DNA of 56,279 nt from SAR202 cluster bacterium (lineage in GTDB: Bacteria; Chloroflexota; Dehalococcoidia; Lucifugimonadales; UBA3495): NCBI GenBank assembly GCA_013204585.1, contig JABMNL010000039.1:1-56279 (forward strand), written 5' to 3'. Shown in pieces: positions 50,387 through 56,279 of the stretch. Below the pieces are notes generated by a model. It ran no database searches and was not told the DNA's origin. It saw nothing but the letters and a program-made list of their open reading frames with translations. Each line of letters begins with the position of its first letter. The first letter of the stretch is position 1. Both the position numbers and the translations under genes were made by a program.

Positions 50387-51238
50387 ATGAATACTGTTAA
50401 AACATTTTTCTTGATGATGGTCATGTCGGCGCTGCTGTTGTTAGTTGGCGCAATGCTTGGGGGTATCGGCGGCATCTTATTTGCCCTGGTATTGGCTATC
50501 GCCATGAATATGGGGGCCTATTGGTTCTCTGACCGTATCGCTTTGAGCATGACCCACGCCAAGCCAATTACTGAAAATGACGACCCGGAGTTATACAGCA
50601 TCGTCAGCGAACAGGCGATGTTGGCCGGTCTGCCCATGCCGAAGGTCTACGAGATAGAGTCTGACTCGCCCAACGCATTTGCTACCGGTCGCAACCCCCA
50701 GCACGCCACCGTGGCGGTCACCACCGGCATTCGAAGTATCTTGAACCGTCAGGAGTTGGGCGGCGTTCTGGCCCACGAAATGGCCCACGTCGGCAACCGA
50801 GACACGCTGATAATGGCGTTGGTTGCTACGGTGGCCGGGGCCATTTCCATGTTGGCCTTCTTTGCCCAAATATCGGCGATGTTCGGCGGGATGGGCGGCC
50901 GAGGCCGGGGCGGCGGCGGAAACATTATTGGGCTGCTAATAATCGCATTCGTGATGCCCCTTGCTGCCGGCCTAGTGCGAGCCGCAGTTTCAAGGACTAG
51001 GGAGTACCAGGCAGACGCCACCGGCGCACGGACTTGCGGCAACCCGTTGGCCCTGGCCAGCGCACTGCAAAAGCTTGAGGTGGGAGTTCAGAAGCGACCC
51101 ATGAAGGTGGCCGAAGGTGCTTCCCATTTGTTCATCGTCAACCCGCTCAGTGGCGCGAAAATGGCCAGTCTGTTCTCCACCCACCCGCCGATGGCAGAGC
51201 GAATTCGGCGACTACAAGAGATTAAGCCCAACTACTAG
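50387..51238 (+). CDS. htpX: HtpX-like M48 membrane zinc protease
   Basis: A 283-residue inner-membrane metalloprotease that degrades damaged membrane proteins. Two N-terminal spans (residues ~5-47), zinc motif HEMAH at 130-134, two more spans after it, and the third ligand Glu in REYQADATGA. Start at ATG 50387 with GAGG about a dozen bases before. Ends LFSTHPPMAERIRRLQEI, the usual HtpX C-terminus. Confidence 0.92.
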   Translation: MNTVKTFFLMMVMSALLLLVGAMLGGIGGILFALVLAIAMNMGAYWFSDRIALSMTHAKPITENDDPELYSIVSEQAMLAGLPMPKVYEIESDSPNAFATGRNPQHATVAVTTGIRSILNRQELGGVLAHEMAHVGNRDTLIMALVATVAGAISMLAFFAQISAMFGGMGGRGRGGGGNIIGLLIIAFVMPLAAGLVRAAVSRTREYQADATGARTCGNPLALASALQKLEVGVQKRPMKVAEGASHLFIVNPLSGAKMASLFSTHPPMAERIRRLQEIKPNY

Positions 51239-51862
51239 ACGGCTTTCGTCCGAGGGGCTCGCAAGACCCTCAACGTTATTCCGGAGCATGCTGGAATCCA
51301 GGATGTTCAGGGGAGATGATGATTGGTTGCTGCAGCCAATCTAGATTCCGGTGCAGGCCGGAATGACGGTGTTGGTGGCGAGCCTCGCTATATCCCGTTC
51401 GTGATGAGCTCCGACCGGCGGTTGACCCGACGCGTCGGGGGATGAAAGCGGACCTGTCGAACCACCGTTTGGGGGCATCATTTCCCATCATAAACCTGGC
51501 TAGTGCAGGCCCTTCGACGGAGCTCAGGACGAGCGTTTGCGTGGTTGATCTACAACTCGTTGGTCAGCGATTCGTCATTCCAGCTGGCACCGGAACGATA
51601 GGGACTAAGCCGCACGATGGCAGCCAGCCACCAGTCCGTTCATTCTGAGATTCAACTTATGGCCGCGAGTCTGGACCGAATCGGACGTGTCGAAGAACGC
51701 TCCGTAATCTTTTGCTTTGCCCCGTAGCGGTCAATCTTGTGGCGTGAGTTAGCGAATACCCCATGCTAGAATCGGCGATACGGGCTTGAAACGGGCTGAT
51801 TTCGGCCCAACCGCGATCATTCCTGAAAATTTCGGAAAAATTTCGGAGAATCGTAGCTAGAT
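51239..51862. repeat. long intergenic region made of dispersed-repeat sequence
   Basis: About 620 bases with no gene I can support. Palindrome core CCCGACGCGTCGGG at 51426-51439 matches those at 49-62 and 24374-24389; CCCTTCGACGGAGCTCAGG at 51511-51529 is related to the first bases of the window in inverted form; GCTGGAATCCAGG and CCGGAATGACGG pieces (51290-51370) look like further dispersed intergenic repeats. TAGAAT at 51767-51772 with TGC before it is a probable extended -10 for the next gene. Confidence 0.55.
51767..51772 (+). promoter_or_regulatory. extended -10 element upstream of the unknown membrane protein
   Basis: ATGCTAGAAT; -35 poor. Gives a leader of ~85 bases. Confidence 0.35.
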
Positions 51863-53161
51863 ATGGGCTGTATTTTTTCAATCTTCCGCGCCGGGGCTAC
51901 CTTGGTTCTGGGGGTAGTCGTTTTTGTCGGGTTCTTGTTTTTCCTAATCCTGAACAACTTCTCCGACAAGCTGCTCAATGCCGATTTCTACAAGGACACC
52001 ATTACCGGGCAGGACACCTACAACCGCATTTACGATGATGTTCTGGTGGACGACGAACTACTAGACAGGACCGCCGAGTTACTGGGGGACATTAAGATTG
52101 TCACCCATCAGGAAATAGTTGACCTGACGCGCCAGATTATTCCTCCCGCCTACATCCAAGCACAGGTGGAAGGAACCATTAACCGGACGATTGCCTACGT
52201 AAATGACGACGTGGAGACACTGAATGCTTATATCGACCTGTCCGAACCTTTAAAGAACGTCAAGCCAATCATGTTCGCCTACATTGACGGGCGGATAGAC
52301 GAATTAGAGGAAGAAGACCCCGGGACCACGACCTGCACAATCAATGGAGTAACCGTGCTAGCCACGAGTTACGTAGACAAGTTCAGTGGCATCGCCAACG
52401 GTGAAGTTCCCACATCTGTGCCGTCGCTAAAGGCCTTGGACCCGCTTTGCCGCCAAATACTGTTCGCCTCATCGTTTGACCTGTTGCTGGCGTCGAGCAC
52501 CCTAAGCGCCGAGACTACGCAACAGTTCGCTGATAGCCGCGATGAAATGCGGGGGCCATTCGAGGCTGGCGACACCATTGCCATGCTGAAAATTGCCGCT
52601 CGAGCTCTGGCTGGTCCACTTATGGATGATGCCATCGACCGTGTTCGGGAAAACCTGAGCGCGGGCGACCGTTTTGACCTGATTCAACAGATTGCTAAAT
52701 GGAATCCCAACACGTCGGAAGCGCAGATACGGTCCGACTTGGATGAAGGCCGAGGTTGGCTAACCAAAGCCCGTGCCTTTGGTGAATTGACAACCTTGAT
52801 TATGGTCATTGGCGGGTCAGTCTTGATTGGGCTGGTTTACCTACCTAGCCTGGCCGGGATGTTGCGGTATCCGGGAATTGTGCTGCTGTTCACGGGTGTG
52901 GTGTTCTTCGTCATCGGCAAAATTGCCGAAAGCGAGGTTCCTGACCGGCTGACTTCTCTGATAGAGACTGGCGCTGATAAGGCCTCTGATATCCCGCCAT
53001 CGGTAACCGACTTGGGCGGGGACATCATGATTTCCTTCGGATCACAGTTGACTAACGGATTTGCGGGGCCGTCCCTGTCGCTGCTAATCATTGGGGCCAT
53101 CTTGTTCGGTGCATCGTTCTTCGTGTTCCCCATCAAACGATTTATACCGTTCGTTAAATAG
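51863..53161 (+). CDS. membrane protein of unknown function, 432 aa
   Basis: I do not recognise the family. There is one N-terminal span (residues ~10-32, ATLVLGVVVFVGFLFFLILNN), a long extracytoplasmic region of ~270 residues rich in Asp, Glu and Thr with only two Cys (TTTCTING and DPLCRQ, which could make a disulfide), and three C-terminal spans (ELTTLIMVIGGSVLIGLVYL, IVLLFTGVVFFVIG, SLSLLIIGAILFGASFFVF). Ends in a good terminator. Single gene. Confidence 0.7.
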   Translation: MGCIFSIFRAGATLVLGVVVFVGFLFFLILNNFSDKLLNADFYKDTITGQDTYNRIYDDVLVDDELLDRTAELLGDIKIVTHQEIVDLTRQIIPPAYIQAQVEGTINRTIAYVNDDVETLNAYIDLSEPLKNVKPIMFAYIDGRIDELEEEDPGTTTCTINGVTVLATSYVDKFSGIANGEVPTSVPSLKALDPLCRQILFASSFDLLLASSTLSAETTQQFADSRDEMRGPFEAGDTIAMLKIAARALAGPLMDDAIDRVRENLSAGDRFDLIQQIAKWNPNTSEAQIRSDLDEGRGWLTKARAFGELTTLIMVIGGSVLIGLVYLPSLAGMLRYPGIVLLFTGVVFFVIGKIAESEVPDRLTSLIETGADKASDIPPSVTDLGGDIMISFGSQLTNGFAGPSLSLLIIGAILFGASFFVFPIKRFIPFVK

Positions 53162-53190
53162 CAGCCAATTTAACCCAGGCCAACAAAAAA

Positions 53191-53222
53191 GGGCGGGATT
53201 ATTTCCCGCCCTCTTTTTTTGT
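53191..53222. terminator. terminator after the unknown membrane protein
   Basis: Hairpin GGGCGGGA/TCCCGCCC with a five-base loop and CTCTTTTTTT tail; A-run on the other side, so it can also serve the convergent cyclase gene. Confidence 0.88.
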
Positions 53223-53242
53223 TTTCGGACTGACTTGTTTCC

Positions 53243-54202
53243 TTAGAACATCGCAATCGGATTTACGGGCGACCCGGTCACGTTGCGGAGGCGTAGGGGA
53301 GCCAGGGTTAGCATGAACTCGTAGCGGTTCCGCTCGGCGCAGGCGGCGGCCAGTTCTTCTAGGTTGGCATTGTCGATTAGCCACAGGCCCAGGGTTACCA
53401 GGCACATGGTGTGGAGCGGTGAGCCGATTCCGCTGTAATGAGAGGGTCGGAAGTCGTTGGAGGTGTCGGTGCCTAACATGGCGACACCGCGCTCTTTAAA
53501 CAGTGGCGTACAGGCCACCTGGCAAGCGGTCATGGGCGCACCGGCCTTGGCGGGTGGATTGTCCAAACGCATCCGGTAGTTTCCGGTGCGGACAAACAGA
53601 ATGTCCCCTTCTTCAACCTTCACACCCTGGGCTTCTTCGGCCTCCAGTAGGTCGATTGGCATCACCGGTTCGTTGGGGTCTAGGTAGTCGACGCCCCGCA
53701 ACTTGGGCAGGTCCAGCAAAACTCCTCGGGTGACGATGCCAGCAGCAGCCGCCTCGATGGAGTGGGTCTGAGCGCCCTCCCTAGAAGTAATCAGGCTGGA
53801 CGGTTTGCCGTTGTACAGGTGGCCCTGCCAGGAGTAGTGGGACATGGCGTCGATGTGGGTGATGGACTGACCATGAAAGACCATGCCGATGAACTCGGCA
53901 GCGCCCCGTCGGGTGTATTGGCGCTCCGGTGAGTCTTCATTACGGCCCTCGCCGCTGTCGACCATGAAACGTTGGACTTGGAAAGTGACATCGGCGTGCA
54001 TGTCGGTGCTGATTGGGCGGGCGCAGCTAACCGGGATGCCGTCCTTGACCAGGGCCGCAGCTTGCTGGCGTTTGGCGGGAGTAATTAGGTTTAGACAGCC
54101 AAGCTGGTCGTCGTCGCTCCAGCGGCCCCAGTTGCTGAGCGACTCCATCCATTCCAACACCTGGGCTTCGTCGGGTATCTGCCGGGAAGTTGCTTGCGCC
54201 AT
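53243..54202 (-). CDS. cyclase-family protein (kynurenine-formamidase-like metal hydrolase)
   Basis: A 319-residue hydrolase of the cyclase superfamily. The metal-site motif is THIDAMSHYSWQGHLYNG (HxDxxxH), preceded by FHGQSI; the later DILFVRTGNYRMR and FRPSHYSGIGSPLHTMCLV segments complete the fold. Members cleave formamides or cyclic esters/amides (kynurenine formamidase, isatin hydrolase). AGGAGTTTGAGTA precedes the ATG. Single gene. Confidence 0.8.
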   Translation of the reverse strand: MAQATSRQIPDEAQVLEWMESLSNWGRWSDDDQLGCLNLITPAKRQQAAALVKDGIPVSCARPISTDMHADVTFQVQRFMVDSGEGRNEDSPERQYTRRGAAEFIGMVFHGQSITHIDAMSHYSWQGHLYNGKPSSLITSREGAQTHSIEAAAAGIVTRGVLLDLPKLRGVDYLDPNEPVMPIDLLEAEEAQGVKVEEGDILFVRTGNYRMRLDNPPAKAGAPMTACQVACTPLFKERGVAMLGTDTSNDFRPSHYSGIGSPLHTMCLVTLGLWLIDNANLEELAAACAERNRYEFMLTLAPLRLRNVTGSPVNPIAMF

Positions 54203-54312
54203 TACTCAAACTCCTGCGTTTAACTCTGGTTGATATTCTCGTTCAATCGGCGTGTGCCGCCGTTTAACGACGACCAATTCTACAACGGGATTTGGGCCGG
54301 TCAACCGTTGGA

Positions 54313-55251
54313 TTAGAGGCGGGCGCCGATAAATGCGGGAGCTCCGCGCAGAAAATCGTCGATGGCGACGGCTCGTTTGCCTTCTAGTTGAATAGTTTTC
54401 AGACCTAGCAGCCCTTGCCCGGTCGCCACCGCCGCCGGAGTGGCCGGGTCGCCGGTATCAACCACTTCGCCTGGGTTTTTGTCGGTGGCGTCGGTGGAAA
54501 ATACCGATACCTCGACAAGTTTGACCCCGCTGCCGTCCCAGTTGGTGAAAAGCCCTGGCCAGGGAGTGAATGCCCTAGCCCGGCGTTCCAGTTCTTCGGC
54601 GGTTAAGGTCCAGTCGGCCAGGCCATCCGCCCGTTCCAGTTTCCGCGTCACCGTGGCCAGGGAATCGTCTTGGGGAGCGGCCTTTAGTTCGCCCGACTGC
54701 CAGCGGGGAAGGTTTGCTTGGAGGAGGGTGCCGCCAATCTCAAAGAGGGTGGTTGTCAGTCCCTCGGCAGTTTCGGTCCCATTCAGTGGATATTCCGTTT
54801 GTGCGATTAGCGGCCCGGTGTCCATGCCTTCATTCAGCAGCATCAACGTAACCCCGGTTACTTGGTCGCCTACAAGAATGGCGGTGGCGACCGGAGAAGG
54901 GCCACGGTGTCGAGGGAGTAGTGAAGGGTGGATGTTCAAACAGCCCAAGGGTGGTAGTTCCAAAACTGGCGACGGAAGCAGCTTGCCGTAGGCGGCGACG
55001 ATTATCGCGTCGGGGGCCAGCGCCGCCAATTCAGCTTGTGACCCTGCGGGTCGGAGGCTGGCTGGCTGGAATACCGGAAGGTCGTGTTCTAGGGCGAACT
55101 CTTTCACGGGTGAGGCTTGCGAACGGCGGCCTCGGCCTGCTGGGCGATCGGGAGGGGTATAGACCCCAGCTATTTCAAAACCGTCTTGATTGGTTAAATC
55201 GGCAAGCACCGGGACGGCGAAAGCGGGGGTTCCCATGAATACCAGTCGCAT
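54313..55251 (-). CDS. fmt: methionyl-tRNA formyltransferase
   Basis: A 312-residue enzyme that formylates initiator Met-tRNA. Seen: RLVFMGTPAFAVPVLADL at the N-terminus, the catalytic NIHPSLLPRHRGPSPV (SLLPxxRG loop), GVTLMLLNEGMDTGPLI (folate/Asp site) and the C-terminal OB domain (RARAFTPWPGLFTNWDG). Length normal. No def gene next to it. Upstream is a small-RNA candidate on the other strand. Confidence 0.95.
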   Translation of the reverse strand: MRLVFMGTPAFAVPVLADLTNQDGFEIAGVYTPPDRPAGRGRRSQASPVKEFALEHDLPVFQPASLRPAGSQAELAALAPDAIIVAAYGKLLPSPVLELPPLGCLNIHPSLLPRHRGPSPVATAILVGDQVTGVTLMLLNEGMDTGPLIAQTEYPLNGTETAEGLTTTLFEIGGTLLQANLPRWQSGELKAAPQDDSLATVTRKLERADGLADWTLTAEELERRARAFTPWPGLFTNWDGSGVKLVEVSVFSTDATDKNPGEVVDTGDPATPAAVATGQGLLGLKTIQLEGKRAVAIDDFLRGAPAFIGARL

Positions 55252-55346
55252 TAAGGCAAGGACCTCAGGGCATTTTTCGCGCTATATTCAAGCTATAGAC
55301 GGGCCGCGATGTCGGCATAATTAGCAGCTACACCATCGTAATTGTC

Positions 55347-55376
55347 TTGACACTCAAAAATAGAGGTTGCTAGAAT
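55347..55376 (+). promoter_or_regulatory. promoter of the small-RNA candidate
   Basis: TTGACA (55347-55352), 18-base spacer ending TTGC, TAGAAT (55371-55376). Confidence 0.7.
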
Positions 55377-55420
55377 ACATTAACCGCTTGGCGGGAATAA
55401 AAAAAGGAGGTGAATGCGAT

Positions 55421-55492
55421 ATGGATAGTTATTTATCACTTAGGGGCGATGGTAGGCATCAGTCTGGACACGACGAGGTGATTGTTTCGTAG
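55421..55492 (+). CDS. possible 23-residue leader peptide
   Basis: ATG 55421 stands ten bases after the near-perfect GGAGG at 55406-55410 and opens a 23-codon frame (begins MDSYLSLRGDGRH, ends TAG). The frame overlaps the 5' arm of the long RNA stem (55443-55459), so translation would break that stem. Whether it is translated cannot be told from one sequence. Confidence 0.3.
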   Translation: MDSYLSLRGDGRHQSGHDEVIVS

Positions 55493-55620
55493 CATTACTG
55501 CTCGAAATAAGAACCCGTACGTCGGGCCCAGGCCAATGTCTACCATCGTCCCTCGACCCCGGAATGTACCTAAATAGGACGAAAAGCAACCCAGGAGTTG
55601 GCCGGGCCCGATATTTTTGC

Positions 55621-55646
55621 CCGGCAGAGTTGCCGGTTTTTTTATT
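55621..55646 (+). terminator. terminator of the small-RNA candidate
   Basis: CCGGCA/TGCCGG with a four-base loop and a TTTTTTTATT tail; a second GCCGGGC/GCCCGGC hairpin just upstream overlaps it and may compete. Confidence 0.8.
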
Positions 55647-55715
55647 TAATTTTCTATTTAAACCGAATGGTGCGTTTGGAATAGATGCATTTAGCATAAA
55701 GGGCATTTTGGACAC

Positions 55716-55727
55716 GGACAATTGTCC
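55716..55727. promoter_or_regulatory. palindrome upstream of rpsP (1)
   Basis: Perfect 12-base palindrome GGACAATTGTCC, about 64 bases ahead of the rpsP -35. Confidence 0.3.
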
Positions 55728-55768
55728 AACGGTCATCCCGGACCTGAAATTGGAGTACACTAACAGGA

Positions 55769-55783
55769 GCCTGTCTGACAGGC
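55769..55783. promoter_or_regulatory. palindrome upstream of rpsP (2)
   Basis: GCCTGTC-T-GACAGGC, seven-base arms, eight bases from the rpsP -35. Candidate operator or activator site. Confidence 0.35.
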
Positions 55784-55790
55784 CGTCTGT

Positions 55791-55820
55791 TTGACAATAA
55801 ATTACCACTCCCCTTAAAAT
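55791..55820 (+). promoter_or_regulatory. rpsP promoter
   Basis: TTGACA (55791-55796), 18-base spacer, TAAAAT (55815-55820). Start expected about 35 bases before the rpsP ATG. Confidence 0.65.
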
Positions 55821-55862
55821 CGCCACGCACATGTGTCGCAATAGTGGAGACTCGGAGAATAA

Positions 55863-56279
55863 ATGATTCGGATTCGGCTTACTAGAGTCGGCAAAAAAGG
55901 CCGACCTTCTTACAGGATTGTGGTCGCGGAAGTAACCGCGCCCCGGGACGGTGCCTACCTAGAGTGGATTGGAAACTACGATCCGATGGCAGACCCACCC
56001 CTTATTACCCTTAAAGAGGACCGTGCCGCCCATTGGCTTAAGATGGGCGCATTGCCCTCCGATGCCGTTTCCAGAATCCTGGACAAAAACGGTCTTATGG
56101 TGCGTACCCAGACCATCAGGACTCGGGGCAGCAAACCGGTAGTCGCGGAAGCAGCAGCCGTCGAAGCCCCGGTCGCAGTCGCTGAAGTGCCTGCTGAAGA
56201 AACCGTTGCAGAGGAAATCACAGCCGAAGAGGCTCCTGCCGACGAAGCCCCTGCCGACGAAGCCCCTGCCGACGAAGCC
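55863..56279 (+). CDS. rpsP: 30S ribosomal protein S16, partial at the window edge
   Basis: The first 139 codons of S16, an RNA-binding protein of the small subunit. The S16 core is intact in the first ~85 residues: MIRIRLTRVGKKGRPSYRIV, AYLEWIGNYDPM and RAAHWLKMGALPSDAVSRIL. Bacterial S16 is commonly about 80-100 residues; here an extra acidic Ala/Glu/Pro tail begins near residue 95 and ends in repeats of EAPAD that run off the window, so the stop codon is not seen. GGAG six bases before the ATG. It normally heads an operon with rimM, trmD and rplS, which would lie beyond the edge. Confidence 0.93.
   Translation, partial: MIRIRLTRVGKKGRPSYRIVVAEVTAPRDGAYLEWIGNYDPMADPPLITLKEDRAAHWLKMGALPSDAVSRILDKNGLMVRTQTIRTRGSKPVVAEAAAVEAPVAVAEVPAEETVAEEITAEEAPADEAPADEAPADEA

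Larger units (their letters stand above)
55383..55646 (+). ncRNA. structured RNA candidate between fmt and rpsP
   Basis: A ~260-nt transcript, not matched to a known family, is implied by the promoter at 55347 and a terminator CCGGCA-GAGT-TGCCGG followed by TTTTTTTATT (55621-55646). The segment 55443-55459 pairs over all 17 bases with 55536-55552 (two G-U pairs), closing an inner region with smaller hairpins such as CCCG-TACGT-CGGG. Near the 5' end is CCGC-TTG-GCGG, then a strong Shine-Dalgarno AAAGGAGGTGA and a possible 23-codon frame. Could be an sRNA, 6S-like RNA or a leader-peptide RNA. Confidence 0.55.

Noticed and set aside
1..56279. tRNA genes, insertion sequences, prophage genes
   Set aside because: Looked for by eye in the intergenic regions (CCA ends, T-loop GGTTCGA with cloverleaf context, transposase motifs). 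The few GGTTCGA-like pieces lie in dispersed repeats and have no cloverleaf. A tRNA scan would settle this.

Overview
The window looks like a chromosomal stretch of a free-living bacterium of the Chloroflexota, most likely the marine SAR202/Dehalococcoidia type. This is inference from gene content: many MFS transporters, short-chain dehydrogenases, an amidohydrolase, a cyclase-family hydrolase, MaoC/VOC proteins and an electron-transfer flavoprotein, mixed with housekeeping genes and a class A RNase P RNA. No rRNA, tRNA, phage or insertion-sequence gene was recognised. GTG and TTG starts are common, genes are tightly packed, and several promoters share an extended -10 of the form TGCTAGAAT.

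Layout. 1-6100: intergenic repeats, an MFS carrier, then a Fur-family regulator with a zinc/manganese ABC importer (binding protein, ATPase, permease) and a DUF1932 dehydrogenase. 6250-9290: a cation diffusion facilitator, a cupin, a small unknown protein and an amidohydrolase. 9400-14580: an iron(III) ABC importer split around a 470-bp divergent promoter region, with a DtxR-type regulator. 14590-18450: sulfopyruvate-decarboxylase-like alpha and beta subunits, a second beta-like paralogue that has lost its TPP/Mg motif, a small membrane protein, and an N6-methyltransferase-like protein lacking the catalytic motif. 18480-22790: asnS, gatA, gatC and a His-rich cation diffusion facilitator. 23000-28620: MFS, SDR, and a second zinc/manganese importer with its own Fur-family regulator, in mirror order to the first. 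28750-31360: VOC, two MaoC-like hydratases and a PHP-domain protein. 31600-35410: rnpB, a coiled-coil zinc-ribbon protein, SbcD and a nitronate monooxygenase. 35750-38620: a convergent pair of exported proteins built from repeated cysteine pairs (5 and 10 repeats), the best candidate here for something undescribed. 38880-45990: alcohol dehydrogenase, an AT-rich acetyltransferase/deacetylase pair, an AtzG-like small protein, Rieske protein, two SDRs, MFS and a small Cys/His protein. 46040-48160: a promoter, structured leader and terminator ahead of a P1-family (beta-aminopeptidase type) hydrolase and panC. 48250-55250: etfA/etfB, htpX, an unknown membrane protein, a cyclase-family hydrolase and fmt. 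55340-56279: a structured small-RNA candidate with promoter and terminator, then the rpsP promoter and the start of rpsP, which is cut by the window edge.

The strongest theme is metal handling: two Zn/Mn-type importers with dedicated Fur-family regulators, one Fe(III) importer with a DtxR-type regulator, and two CDF exporters. A second theme is intact genes for proteins whose catalytic motifs have decayed (the methyltransferase-like protein and the second TPP subunit). A third is short tandem repeats lying on or beside the stop codons of genes.
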